Shown here in pieces: positions 11,931-24,657 of a DNA stretch of 64,000 nt. Origin of the DNA: Pyricularia pennisetigena (lineage: Eukaryota; Ascomycota; Sordariomycetes; Magnaporthales; Pyriculariaceae); assembly GCF_004337985.1 (NCBI RefSeq), contig NW_021940923.1:310001-374000 (forward strand), written 5' to 3'. Under the pieces are notes generated by a model. It saw nothing but the letters and a program-made list of their open reading frames with translations. It had not been told where the DNA came from and searched no databases. The translations under genes and the position numbers were made by a program. Within the stretch, counting starts at the first letter, position 1. Every line of letters begins with the position of its first letter.

Positions 11931-12285
11931 TTGCACTCTATGTTCTCTCTCGCCAGTTTCACCAAGTTCCGGAACAACAACCTCGTTAATAATGATACGG
12001 CCCTGTGCCCAAAGAGCAGATGCGATGCCTTGAAGAATCTTGGCTGCGTATCTGTTGCGCCAGTCATGTAGGATGAAGCGACAGAAATAGACCACTGCTT
12101 CATCGTCGCCAAGGTTATGGCGCGGCGGCTGCGAAGTCAAAGTCGTGCGCCCAAAACTCTATTGTCGACCTGAGAGTTTTGGCCCCAGCTCTATCATGAA
12201 GAGTTTGGGAGAGTCCTCCTTTATCCATAGTCAGCACCAGAGTCGGGTTTGGGGCTGATTCAGACATTGCATACAGTCTGGAAGC
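11931..12285 (-). pseudogene. SAM-dependent O-methyltransferase remnant
   Basis: Read right to left: APNPTLVLTMDKGGLSQTL resembles the SAM-binding motif I region, then IEFWAHDF. One extra base at about 12140 shifts the frame, after which TSQPP and VVYFCRFILHDW (the conserved HDW region), AAKILQGIASALWAQGRIII and NEVVVPELGE follow, ending in a TAA at about 11931. This is the C-terminal catalytic domain of COMT-like fungal enzymes. The N-terminal dimerisation domain and the last helices are missing. Sequence further left (about 11830-11900) may hold an MLTYPNA-like remnant of the next exon. The single frameshift and truncation make it non-functional unless the base is a sequencing error. Confidence 0.72.
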
Positions 12286-12840
12286 TTGATAACCGAGAAA
12301 CAAAGAAACAAAATGCCAACTACCACAAATCTAGCTTATACTACGTCGAGTACAGCTACACAGCACTTGACCCAAAGAACAGCCCAACTCGGGCTTTCAT
12401 TCATTATCGGGACGTTGCGCCGCGCAACAGCAAAGCCCCGCCACAAGACGCAGATTCCCGTCCTCGTCGAGGCAGACTACCTCCCCTGCCCGGACCTGAC
12501 GGGCTATCAAACTCTGATTTGCATTGTCGGCGGCGGGGCTATAGGAGTGGGCAGAGATTCAACGTGCACCGTGTTCTAATAGAAGAGATATCCAAAGCCA
12601 GCGGTGATACGGCCGTGGTGGACCTGCAGCCATGACCGATGCTGTAAGATGCGCTGTAAGCGAGCTCGCTCTCAAGGCGAAGGTGCCAGTTGCTTTAGTT
12701 AATGAGACCTATGACGGGTGAAAAGTTGACTGATACTACTGGACTTGATTGAGGACAAAAGGGTAGATTGTGGTGGGCCTGTAGGTAGGAGCTGGCTTGA
12801 AGGCTTAGCAGGAACATTAGAGATTGGTCAGCCGCCATAA
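12286..12840. other. Spacer between gene-bearing and transposon parts
   Basis: Moderately GC-rich to about 12660, then increasingly AT-rich. Reading frames at 12249-12635 on both strands show no recognisable domain. It might contain the missing 5' part of the methyltransferase remnant, but I could not match it. Confidence 0.4.
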
Positions 12841-15017
12841 TGTTATGGGATTTAACAGATATTGCGAAGACGTAGTTCGGCTTTTTTTGATCGGATGCAT
12901 TTTAAAAGTGTCCATCTGACAGACAAAAAACTTGGGATAAAATTCGGTAATTTTGGTTTTGGGTTTGGTAAAAATGGGATAGTGGAACCGCCCCTCGTCG
13001 TACAAATTGTTAAAAATACCTTTAAATATTAACAAATCCAATAGGTGCATTTAAACTTAATTTGCCCGTTATTTTTTCTTTTTTAACCGTCCGACGTTAC
13101 TGGGTTTAAAACGGGACCAGGTATCGATAACGAATATTATTATCGTCCTATTATAGCAAACGCGGTTAAAACCAGATAAATTGGCGACGTCGATGGTTTG
13201 GTCGGTTCGCGAACGGGTAATCAAACGATATTAAAATCGCATTAAATGCAAATTGCTTAAAACGATAACGTTATCGGCGATAATTGTATAATCGGCGACA
13301 GTAAACAGGGTGGAAAATTATTCGATATTAAATTTAAAAGAATTGCGGCAATTTCCATTTGAATCGTTAGGATCTTTTTGCTTCCAATAACGACTTTTCC
13401 CTGCCGGCGAAAAATAAAAAAAAATAGTAGCAAATTTTAAACTAATCGTCGATACGGTAACCGCTATATATATATGGTCCAAGGTTAGCGGTTTTAAATT
13501 TCAAATGGCCGGTTTTAAAATTAAATCCGGTAATTATTATTACCAGGTAAATTAATATTGTGGCGAAAATTATAGGAATTATAAACGGTTTAAATTTCTT
13601 TGCGAATATATTTAAACCGGGGAGGTTAATGTCGTTTTAGCGGATAAAAAAGGGTATAAAGGGTAGGCGATACCGATTTGCCAAATTATCGAAAATGGGT
13701 TTGGTATTTTTATCGTTAAATATATCCGCTACGGAGGCCAAAGTTGTTTGCCAAACGGGCATTTTATTGCCTTTAATTTGTTTGCCGGGGTTACCTGCCT
13801 TAAAATAAAATAGAAACCCGAATATGTCGGCGATTTAAAAAAAGTTAGCCAATAATCGAAATTGTACCCGTTATTATAAAACATATAAAGTGAAAACCAA
13901 ACTGTGACAGCTATTATATTATAGCAGTAAATGTTTGGCATTACCGAAAAAATCTGTAACAATTATTACAAGATAATTAATAGCAGGAAATATTAGTGTA
14001 AAAACTATAATAATTGTCGCAATCCAATAAAAAAAATATTAACCTATTATATTAATATATTACACCAAAATACTTGTCGTTTCGTAACCAAAAACGACCA
14101 TTACCTCGTTTATATTCGACGAATTACTATTAAAATAATATGCCAAAACTTGGCCATTAACGCGTGTTTTTGCTACGGCGACGCCAATAACGGATTAAAA
14201 ACGTTTAAAAGTCTAAACGATTAGGGTTTCGTTCGTATTACGGAAAATATTATTTCCGCGACCGAATTAGGCGGGCGGGTTGGTATTTTTATTGATTTTA
14301 AATCAATTAATATAACCTAAATGGGTATAATGCGAATTATTTTGGCAATATTCGTATTCCCTGCCCTACGCCAAACTATATTAATTATCGCCGATACGGA
14401 TTGGTTTTTACCCAATTAAAAATCCTTTTATAATCGGACGAGCAAACGATCCGGGAAATCCGTATTTTTATGCGATAGGAAATAATATTCGGGTTATGCG
14501 AAATTTATTAGTCCATTATTTGGCGTTAAACTAAATTTGGGTTACGTCCGCGATACCGAAATAAAATTAATTTTAATTAACCGAATAGTATTGGTTTTGG
14601 ATATACGGGTTACCGGGGACCTATTCAATAGTGTGGGTACCGGGTTAATAATAATTTCCGATTATAATATAAAGGGGCGGTTTTTGGGGTTTTTTAATAG
14701 CGGAAATAATACGTTAATCAATAGTTTAAAAAATATTAAAGGAATTTGCAATAGGCGGTTGTCCAAATCCGGGGCAAATTCGTTATAATTATTATTTATA
14801 TTAATATTATTACCGCCTTTATTAACAGACGCGGGGGCAAGCTAGCTATTGTTTTCGCCTATATAAATATTATCGCTATTATCGTCGACGGGGGCGGGGG
14901 CAGGTTCGTTATCGCCGGCTTTTATATCGGTATTATCGCCATTATCATCGACGGGGGCGGGGGCAGATTCGTCGTCGCCAGAATCCATATCGGTATTATT
15001 TTAATTATTATTATTAT
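12841..15017 (-). mobile_element. Unclassified RIP-degraded repeat
   Basis: Extremely AT-rich, TA-dense sequence with stops in all frames, like the retroelements to its right. The best coding trace is on the minus strand, starting at a Met at 14988 with an acidic, repeated N-terminus (MDSGDDESAPAPVDD, then EPAPAPVDD). A better-preserved stretch at about 13630-13810 reads NKMPVWQTTLASVADIF and FDNLANRYRLPFIP. I do not recognise the family. No terminal repeats were found. The right edge is set by the copia LTR at 15018; the left edge is uncertain. Confidence 0.4.
14862..14988 (-). repeat. Two tandem copies of an acidic Pro-Ala coding unit
   Basis: The stretch ATTATCRTCGACGGGGGCGG occurs at about 14880 and 14940, about 65-70 bases apart, with GC-rich cores in otherwise AT-rich DNA. 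On the minus strand both encode APAPVDDN. Confidence 0.7.
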
Positions 15018-15570
15018 TGTTAATTATATGCGTTATTTAGCATATAATGGGTCCAGTTCTATTCTCATATAAGCCACAATAGATAGTGCCGAAGTGGGGC
15101 TGTCGGGGTTGTCGGATTATCCGTTATTTCGTGTTGCAGGAGTTGCGATTCAAAGGTCACCGAATGGGGTTTACCCTGTACTGGGTTTAACACGCACCCG
15201 GCACCTACGAGTCAGCTACCCTATATCGGGTTGAAATTTTCACCAAATTAACAAATTAGTGCGAACCCAAAAATGGTTGTATGGAAATAAGGGTGTTTTT
15301 TCAACAACGCATATAAAATAATTTTTCGGAAAATCGTATGCGGCACCGGAACGTTTTCAAAGGTGCGGTCCCCCATTTCGATATCGGAAAGTATATAAGG
15401 GAGATAAAGCAAAATTTCCCCCACCAATAAAGTTAAGTTATTAATCCCAAAATCAATAAATCGATTTCATGCATTTAAACCCTGTAATTACAGGTTTTTA
15501 TCGCGCAATTAGCACCACGCCGCACCTAAGCTAATATTTAAACCACTGTGAATAACCAATAATGTTAGCA
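15018..15570 (+). repeat. 5' LTR of copia A
   Basis: 553 bp. TG start, GTTAGCA end, with a TATA-type promoter motif (GTATATAAGGGAGATAAAGC) at about 15390. A primer-binding site, AATTATAAACCAGG, follows at 15571; it is the mutated form of the GGTTATAAGCCCGG found in the full-length copy. Confidence 0.85.
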
Positions 15571-16151
15571 AATTATAAACCAGGAAAGGTTTTAGTTTGT
15601 GCACCAAAGTGCATTTTGCATCGTTGAAAAACCTGAACTTTAAGCTTTATTTTAATTATTGTCGCATCCTTACAACACGTATATTAACGAAAATATTGCT
15701 GTTTTTGTGCTAAATTGTTGGTTTTAAGCGCTAATTCAGCACCTAACCCCCTGTACTTACAATGGGGATCGCTAAAAATTAACGTTCGATTTAGGCCTAA
15801 TTTTTAGGTATTGCAGCGCTCGTTTGCATTACAAATCCAAAATTTTTGGTATGGTTTTTATAAATCGTGCACGCCATTGTAATTGGTTTAAAGTTTTAAT
15901 AGGGTTTACGCTAGCGAGTTAGGGCCAAAGACCCCTCTATTCGTCCGCTAATAGCCCACTAAATCTTAAATGCGTTTAATAGGGTTTACAATGGCCCATA
16001 AGCCCATTAGCGGAATTACGTTAATTGGCTCGTTACCCTACACGATACCCTGCAAATCACCCTGCACCCACTTGGCGAATTAATTCGTTGCGTGCATTTG
16101 GATTGGTATAAATACCAGGGCACCCACTAATTGCGGATTACAGGGATTCCA
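15018..16151 (+). mobile_element. Copia element A: 5' LTR and leader
   Basis: Starts TGTTAATTATATGCG and is homologous over its length to the first 1.15 kb of the full-length copia at 47957. The LTR ends at about 15570, followed by a leader with no coding capacity. It stops where copy 3 of the 9-bp family begins (16152). The body may resume at 47413, since that copia remnant starts about 350 bp further on in the same orientation, after the far end of copy 3. The match is not backed by a target duplication, so this link is inference. Confidence 0.85.
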
Positions 16152-16272
16152 TAGTCTCAGTGCTCAGACTAGAACCCCCCTGCTTCGCAGTGGGGACCGA
16201 GCGCTCCATGTACCTTTTAGCCACATGGCTTTTCGACCAATTGCATTGGCCGAAAAAATCGCACTCGTTCTA

Positions 16273-18157
16273 CAGTGGGTGACCCAGAAATGGACATGCC
16301 CCTAAAGTGGACACCCTCCCGAAAAACTGCCATAAAAACAACGAACATGCAATTAATCGTTTTTCCGCAGTAAATCGCAATAAAACCTATATTTATTAAT
16401 TCGTAAAAAGCTCCTTTACATTATAATCCAAAAATGAAACCGTAGATCCCTGGTCCTAATCTTAATTTCGGTGTCATTGCCGGATTTTAACTTTTATGGC
16501 CGCCCTTTTTTGATCCAGGCCGTAAACCGCTTCCTATATACCGGCCTGCTTATAAAAAAAGTTTTAAGTTTCGCGGCGCACGCGTTTTTTAAATGCAGGT
16601 TTAAAAATTTTAATTTTTTCGTTTAACCGCTTATTTTCGGAAATAAAATTCGCGATTTAAACAACCTAATAATCCATGGTTTTGGATATTTTTTATACAA
16701 AATTAGCCAAATTTTTTTTGCATTCGCCTAACCGGCCTATTATTTGCATAACCTGTTTTTTAATATTTTGGGAGGTTTTTGGGGTCCCGAAAATAACGTT
16801 GGCCATATTTTAATCCGAATTACGGTTAAAAATTGTTATTTGGGTAATTTTTAAATTAGGATTTACCATTCGATCCGGAATTAATATTTAAGGGGGTATT
16901 ACCGGCCAAATCCCGGTTTTGCGGAAACCGGAAATTACGTTGCGAACCGATAAACCGGTTGCAAAAGCGTTTCGATAAGCGGTAAAAAACCGTTTTCGTT
17001 ATTTAAGCGCAATAATATTTAACGACGTAAAAAATTTTATATATTACCGGTAATAGGTTTTAATAGGGTTAAAAACAGAAAAATTTAACGGTTAAATAAA
17101 ATATAAGTTGTAAATAGGTAAATATTCGAGGAAAACCCTGTTTTTAAACGTTTTAAATATAAATTCAATTAATTAATGCGTTAAAATTTGATTTAATACC
17201 AATAACCGCCATTTTGTACTAATATTTAATTTCGTTTTAAATAAAAAAACCTGTTTTAACCATTTAAAAACGATTTTAAAATTAAACCAGCCCGTGGGAG
17301 TCGAATCGTACGCCCAATTTTTAATATTAAATGGAAATTATTGCGTTTGTAAAATATTACCCGTTTGGATTACGGTTGGGGTAAATTTTTTTCCTTTTGC
17401 AATTACCGCCTCGATAATCGACGCCCAAATAATATTTAACGTATATATAATTTTAATTTAATTCCGGCGTTTTACGAAAAATAAACCGTATATTTTTCCG
17501 GCCGTTATATCGTTTTGTTAGAAACCGTATTCGTCCATATTTACGATATATTTGGGTTTAATTTCGAATTCGGTGATTATTCGTTGGTGTTGGTTATAAA
17601 ACGCCCGGATCGATTCGGCCGTGGTTTTTTTAACTGGCGCACCCTTTAAAAAAATCCCGGATTTGGTTTTAATATTTTTATTACGGCGTAAAAAACCGGT
17701 TAATTAACGCCTACCGAAGGCGTTTACGCGTTTTTTCGGCGGTATTAAAAAAAAAGCGAAATTTTTAATTATTTGGTGCGTGGGCGCCCTTTTAACGAGC
17801 TTTTCGATTTCGATCCAGCGGCTAACGAACCTTTCCTATTCGTTAAAAAATAGCTAATACGGTTTATGGGCTTGTTTTCGATCGAAAACGCCGTTAAAGC
17901 GACGCATAAGGGTGGTTTTTGGTACGGCCCACTGCGCGGCCGCTTTATTTTTCAAAATGCCTGATTTTACGGCTTTAACCGCCTGGGTAAGCCTAAACTC
18001 CAAATCTCTCGGCATCACGGCTTTTTTCGGCTTTAAAAACGCGTTATTTGCGGTGCGTTGTCGCGTTAAAGTAGGTGGGTTGTGTTGAGGATGCTAGAAA
18101 TTGCTAACAAAACAGGTGTCCACTTCAGGTGCATGTCCACTTGTGGGTCACCCACTG
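16273..18157 (-). mobile_element. Pogo/Fot1-type DNA transposon 1
   Basis: 1885 bp with about 45-bp inverted ends starting CAGTGGGTGACCCA on both sides, followed by TGGACATGC and AAGTGGACACC. Flanked by a TA duplication (16271-16272 and 18158-18159). Removing it rebuilds the host sequence TTCTAGTCTGAGG found intact in copies 1 and 2. Confidence 0.93.
16397..18015 (-). pseudogene. Pogo-type transposase (DDE_1), RIP-inactivated
   Basis: Read from a Met at 18015: psq-type helix-turn-helix (GILKNKAAAQWAVPKTTLMR), CENP-B-like region (RFVSRWIEIEKLVKRAPTHQ), then the DDE domain with VNMDEYGF for the first catalytic Asp. The second and third Asp positions now read VLNQ (family VLDGH) and PLNFSVF (family PLDVSVF), both G-to-A changes. 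About a dozen TAG/TAA stops stand where Gln or Trp codons are expected. The frame runs almost to the left inverted repeat, the normal layout of Fot1/pogo elements. It cannot encode a working enzyme. Confidence 0.88.
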
Positions 18158-19277
18158 TAGTCTGAGGACAATTTGTCGATTTTCCCCGCTTATGGCGGGT
18201 ATTTGTACTGTTTTCGCACTGTGCATTCACTGCATACGTAATACCAACAATATAACCACTATATACAATTAAATATTCGAATAAGTAAATGAATAAAAAT
18301 CGTAAAAATATAAGGTAACCTGCGTTGTAATGAATGAGCTTTTTATATATTTTTAACGCAGGGGCCGTTGGTACATCTCCTTCAATTTTATGAATATTTG
18401 AATATTAAATATATTTTTTAATTTTTCATTTATATTATTATATTTAATCTGTGGTTTTGAGCAATGATATTTTATATAGGTAAAGTATATTATTATAAAA
18501 CCGACTTTCAAGTTAGCGTGGCGGTGGAAAGTGCTTGCGATTACCGCTTATAATAAATATTCTATCAATATTTTTTATTTAATAAAGATTTTATTACAAA
18601 ACTTAATAATTCGCCCAATTGTTTATAAATTTGAAAAAAACTTTAATATAGCATTAGTAGTATATTATTACATATAGATGTTCTTTTACGTTTTTTTTAC
18701 CATTTGTAGTTTTTTAAATAATATAAAAAATATAACAACAGTATAATTTTACCAGTTCTTTTAACAAGAAAATCATAAAAGCCGGTATTATAAAGCGGAT
18801 TTAACGTGGACGTCTGTATATATGCGTAATCAAATCCCTGAAACTTTGGTTTTGTTATCGCTAAAATTGACAAAAATATAAAAGCGTTTCGATTGTAACC
18901 TTTATACAAAATTGTATATACCTTACCTATCCGCTTATTTAACGGCTTATATAATCAGGTATATATACCAAAGCTTGGTATACAGTTACTTATACGTATA
19001 CCATCCCCAACCCATAAAACTTTTCAAATTTAATCAACAAATAAAAATAATATAAGAAAAGTTCGAAAATCGAAAGAAAATCGAAAAAATAGTACCGCCA
19101 TGAGCGGATTAAGGGCAAGGCCTAGCAAATTCGCCCAGCCATACAAATAAAAACATAAATTAAATCGTTGTTAATAGCAGTACTACATGCTATCTTCAAC
19201 GTACAAACCGCTTATTTTTACGATTTGTATTTATTTTTTTAGAACGGAGTGTTGGTCGCCGAATTGACGAAAATACC

Positions 19278-19845
19278 TGTTAACAATATGGGTTGCTAAC
19301 AGGGGTTTAGGCATTAACCTAGGTGCGGCGTGGTGCTAGTTGCGTTGTAAAAGCCTGTAATTACAGGGCTTGAATGCATTGAATTGTTCATTAGATTTGG
19401 GATTAATAGATTTAATTCATTAATGGGGGAGATTTTGCTTTGTTTCCCTTACATATTTTCCGACGTCGAAATGGGGGTCCGCACCCCGCAAAAGGGTCCG
19501 GTACCGCACACGATTTTCCGAAAATTTATTTTGTATGCGTTGTTGAAAAAACACCTTCATTTCCATGTAAACCATTTTTAAATTCGCATTGATTTGCTAA
19601 TTTGGTAGGAATTTTAACCCGGTATGGGGTAGCTAATTCGTAAATGTAGGGTGGGTATTAAACCCGGTACAGGGTAAAACCCCATTCGCTAACATTTCAG
19701 ATCGCAATTCCTGCAACACATAAAATATAACGGAAAATCCGACAGCCCCAATAGCCCCACTTCGGCATTATTTATTATAGCTTATATACACATACAAATG
19801 ACCCATTATATGTTAAATAACGCATATAATTAACAGCCCCCTTTT
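19278..19845 (-). repeat. 3' LTR of copia B
   Basis: 568 bp, reverse complement of the LTRs at 47957-48536 and 55086-55665, with TG..CA ends. Confidence 0.92.
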
Positions 19846-19859
19846 TTTGATAATACTTA
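19846..19859 (-). promoter_or_regulatory. Polypurine tract of copia B
   Basis: Minus-strand CAAAAAAAGGGGGC directly adjoins the 3' LTR, the position of the plus-strand primer for reverse transcription. Confidence 0.75.
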
Positions 19860-19959
19860 CCTAAAATCGGAAAAAAAGTTATATAAAAAATAAAACTTTA
19901 AAAAAGATCCCCCTTATATCCCAACCCGATTCGAACTCCCGAAATAAACCCCCTGGATA

Positions 19960-22900
19960 ACTAAACCCTTTATACCGACCTGTAACCCCCGAAATGGACG
20001 AACCCCCGAATTGGAAAAAAACCCCCAGAATTGTGACAACCCCCGGATTCGAACCCCCGATTTGCACAATATTGACCCACGGAATTGATTATTAAGCCAG
20101 GTAGCTAATTTGGCTGTTCGTTGGTAATAGTCCCAATTAGGTATATTATATAGGGTATTTTGAATGCGTGAATCGCCCAAAATACGGGCTTTTTCAATTC
20201 CAATTCAACTTTTGGTATAAGGTCGGTATAAATTGCTTATTAATTAACCTGTGCATGGTAAGTTCAGGTAATTCGGACGGTATTGGGGTAGTAAAACTCC
20301 AATATTGCAAACAAAGGAAATATAATAGGTAATTAATTAACGTATTAATTAAATAATACCTCAAAATTTAGTAGGTAAAAGTTTAATTTTAAAGGGTTTA
20401 AGCCCTATAAATCCAAAAAGACCTTGTAAATTGGAAGCGTTAAAAACTTTGTTAAACCATTAACGGGCATTTGTTTGGATTTAAAATACTTTAGGGTTAT
20501 TAATCCTATTATAATTATTCCCGTACGTAGTGAAATTTTAATAACGTATGTTTAATACGTTAATAATGCGTAAGGTTATGTGCGTTAGCTATAAAACCTG
20601 TATTATTTCCAAATATTGCAATAGGGCCTATTATAGGTAGTCCAATTTTTATAAAAAGACTTTTAACCCATTATACTTTACGCAGGGCTTCCGTTAAAAC
20701 ATTGGTTTCGGTTTCTGGAATACTTAAAGCTATAATATTAGCTTTTTTGCATTTCCACGTTATAAGGCCCCCGGATAAGGTATATTAATATCCGTAAATG
20801 GATTTTAAATTTTCCCTAGCCCCGGTAAAATGGCTATCACTAGAACCCAGTAATTTAAGGCCTTTAAACCCCCTATTAAGAAATCGGGTGGTAATTCGGC
20901 TTTAAATACTTTCTTTCCGTAACAAATAAATAAAGGTTTAACACCCGTTAAGTAACGTAATAGGTTTTTAACTGCCGTTAAGTGGATTATAGTAGCTTTT
21001 ATTTAAAGACGTGAAAGCCATTAAACCGCAAAACCGATATCCGGGCGCGTTAATAGCATTAAGTATATAAGGGTGCCGATAATACGCTGTAATAATTTAA
21101 TTTTTAACGCATTTACGGGTTTACCACCGCTATATTTTAGCACACCCGGTTATAAAGGAGGAAATATAGGTTTGCAATTAATTAATCCGAACGTTGCTAA
21201 TCCTCCCTTTATGTATTAATTTTAATGGACCTAAAATAGGCGTTTAAACCTATTTTTTATAATTTAAACGCTTAAAAAATAGGCGGCAGGGCCCCTGTTT
21301 TCCAACGCGTATACTTGATTAAAACGGGTTTTTAAATCCTAAACATATTGCAATTTAGGACCTATTATCAGGTAATCGTTTACAGAAGTAACGATAAAAT
21401 GTTTGGATTTAACGTTATAAAAAAACAGCGGGATTAAAAATTAACGGTTTAAAACCTTTTTTAAAAAAAAGGGTTTTGAGCTTGTTTTACCATTTTTTGG
21501 ACCCTGTTTCAAACCGTAAAACGCTTTTTCCAATTGTATAACCTGCAATTTTTTCGGACTATAACCCATTCGTTAAAACCGTTTGGAATTTGCAAATATA
21601 TATTTACGTCGGTAAAGTTACTATTTAAAAACGCACCAATAAAATCGATTTGCTTTATTTCCCAGTTTTATGCATTAGCTATAGCTGAAGATATACGCCA
21701 GGTAGCTGGTATACTAATGCTAGCAAACATTTCGATATAATTTAGGCTTTCGACCTGTAAAAAACCCCTAATAATAAACACAGCTTTATATTTTATAGGT
21801 TTATTATTTTGATCCTTTTTTAACTTAAATACCGGCCGGGTAGAAACGAGCTTACGGTTTATAGGTATTTTAATTTTAGGGATAAAACGGAAGGTTTTTG
21901 CAATAACGATTTGGTCGAATTTAAATTTTAAAACAATGAACCATTTAGCATTTTCAGGGCTATTTAAACCCTATTAGTAACTATTTGGTTCCCCGTCTTT
22001 AGTGGGTTTTTTCTTTATTCTTTTTTTAGCTTAAAAACAAGGATAATGTACGTAATTTATATTTATTAAATCTGGGTTTTCGGACTGCGAATTTAATTCC
22101 ATATTCCGGATTTTAGGTGCTAAAAACACCGGAATTTCCGGTATTTTAGGTATTGAATTAGGTACCGCTACCGTTATAGGTTTTGGGGGGCGAATAATAG
22201 GTTATACAGGCCTGGCAGGCACTATATTTTCAGGGTTTAAAGGCCTTATAACGGGTGGTAAATGCCCTGTATTTTCAGGGTTTTTTAGCAAATAATTATC
22301 CGCTGGAACGTTGTTAATTTCGTTTATAAATTCAAAATTAAAATCCCCTTTTAGATCTGTATTTGCCCCGTTTAAAATCTGTAACGCTTACCCTGGAATA
22401 ACCAAATTTTCAGCGGTAATACCCTTTATAATTCTTACGGTAAAGGTTTTATATACGGCCCGTTTAGCGGGTCCGTAAACCAACGTTGTAAAATTTAATA
22501 AATGGGTTAAGAATTTCACCGTTTCGGTGCGGGGAACCAATTAATTAAATCTTTTGCGTTTTTCCAGCGGTATAATAACCTGTAATACAATACCATTAAC
22601 CCGAAAATGTTTATAATTGGGTTTGTGCGGTAATACAGGTTAAAATTCGGAAGAAAATTCCTCGTAAGGTGTTAAATCCCTATTAATCACCGGTGTACGG
22701 TTAACTAAATTAATTACGGCAGGTAATAAATAACACCATAAATATAATGGTAAACCCGCCGTTATAATGGTAAACTGAAATTTATCCAAAATAACCTTAA
22801 CGGACCGTTCCGTTAATCCGTTTTAACCGTGGTTATATGGATTCGAGGTACAAAAATTAATACCTTTGCTTATAAACCAGCTTTAAAAGTTTATATTAAC

Positions 22901-24440
22901 TTCGTACCCCCCATTAAAATTAGAATTCAGGGGGTAACGCCCGTACGTAGTCTTTTAAACCCTAAAACAGCCTTTAATAACCATTAAAACCGTAGGTCCG
23001 GCTTTATTCGTAATGGGATCGACCACCGAAAACGTGATTTTCGGTCCATTAATAATAAAAATACAGGCTTTTTATCGTGAGGATTAAATTCTAAAATTAC
23101 TGTATCACCTATTATAGAATCGAAAATACTAGGGGGTTTAAGGAGGGCAACTTTATTTATACGCCTAGCAAAAATGGTTTTAACGCAAGCAATACAGGTA
23201 ATTTCCCTAATTCTGTCGAAATTAGGTAAACCTTGTATCATTTTAACGGTTTTTTTTCAATAATAGTAGCCCTATATACCCTAAACGCCTGTACCATAAC
23301 AGGGTTTTTTGGGCCTAGATTTCGTTACAATCGCCTGTAATTCCATTTCCATTAGCGGTTAACTAACTGTCCGTAATCCATTTTAGGCCTAAAGGGAGGT
23401 AATTTACAAAAGCCTGTTTTAAATCCGATACTAAAGGAGGTTTTAACAACGGATTTCTTGTATGGGAAACCCCCTTTTTTCGGAAATAGTCCCTTTTATA
23501 TTAGGTTGTATAAAAGGGTTACCTAGCGGTGTGCCGGGCCTACGGGGCCCAATTTTACGTGGACTTTCAGGGTTTTTACCGCTAAGTTTTTGCGTTATAC
23601 GTAAGTTTACGGTTATTTCCGTATTTTTCTCGGGATTTAGCTTTTCCGTTACCGTATTTCTTTCCGGTTTTAAATCGGTGTAAATTTTATAATCCCCTTT
23701 AGGGTCTGGATTATTTAATTTTATTTCCAACGGGGTTGCGTAGCCCTCTGTAACCCCCTGTAAAGCCACGCTAGAAATGGTGCTGTACTCACCTATTATA
23801 CAGGTCGAATTCGAAACTTTTGGTATATTTCGAATAAAAATATCGCACTTTTTAACCTTTAAACAAAACGAATGTTTAACGGTATTTAAGCGTCCCCACG
23901 CTTTGAAATCCTTACCGTACAGGGTATTTTTTCATAATACGCCCCTTATATTATAATGTATAAGGCCATTAACGATATTTATTCCAAAGGAGGGGATATA
24001 TAAAACGGCATTTAACGTAACCTCTCTAAATTCGTCAGTTTTTTGGCCGTAACCGACTTGTATTTTCACAGTTCCGGTACCTATAGGCTTAACAGGGCCA
24101 CCTTTTGTACCGACTTCGACTGTAAAGCCGGGGGTATAATCAGTAAAAAATTGCTTATTGGCAAAATATGGCGCGTGCTACCTGTATCGTACGGGATAGG
24201 GTAACCTAGTTTCCAAGGTTTTAGTCCTTTTTTCGCCACGTCCAAGCTTAGTTTTAGCCTTAGAATTAGCTGCTAAAACCTATGTTTTTAACGTTTTAGC
24301 GGTATTATCAGGTTCCGAATCCGATTCCGAACGTAATTTTATAATTCCGTTAATAGCGGAATTAACCTCCTATTCTAGGGCGTTATACGCTGCGAATTTG
24401 TTAACGTTACCTGGAATTAAACCCGTAAATTAATCGAAAT
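19960..24440 (-). pseudogene. Copia B protease-integrase-RT-RNase H remnant
   Basis: Minus-strand homologue of 50450-54900 in the full-length copia, broken by many stops. Recognisable from right to left: protease-like region about 24050-24230; pre-integrase zinc motif with CIACVKTIF (about 23180) and LLMDRKSRFRW of the integrase core (about 23040); RT around 21260-22000 with the catalytic motif read as VNDYL at 21372-21383; RNase H around 20700-20850. The polyprotein is cut at 24440 by gypsy 1, and the gag part continues beyond 39607. Confidence 0.85.
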
Positions 24441-24628
24441 TGTTATGGATTCGTGCCTAAGGCACGTATTACGTGATAAGATACAAGAGCGGGTCAGGGA
24501 CAATATATAAGGGGAAGGATATTACCACGACCCGGACATGCACCTTTTCCTCCCTTTTCCCCCAACGTTAATAATAATACTAACAAGGATATTTAACGGT
24601 CTCAAGGCCGTTGGTTTACCCTATAATA
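24441..24628 (+). repeat. 5' LTR of gypsy 1
   Basis: 188 bp, TGTTATGGATTCGTGCC to CCCTATAATA, with AATATATAAGGGG as a TATA-type motif. It matches 39415-39602 and 41620-41809, differing mainly by C/T and G/A changes. Confidence 0.92.
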
Positions 24629-24657
24629 TTTACTAATGTTTAAATTTAAATACGATA

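Larger units (their letters stand above)
16152..19277 (-). mobile_element. 9-bp-duplication element, copy 3, left segment
   Basis: Starts with the terminal repeat TAGTCTCAG at 16152 and matches the reverse complement of copies 1 and 2. The terminal segment 16152-16272 is split by a pogo element and resumes at 18158 (TAGTCTGAGGACAATTTG) to 19277, where a copia element is inserted after ATACC. The rest of copy 3 lies at 45377-45493 and 47366-47412. No reading frame is conserved. Confidence 0.85.
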
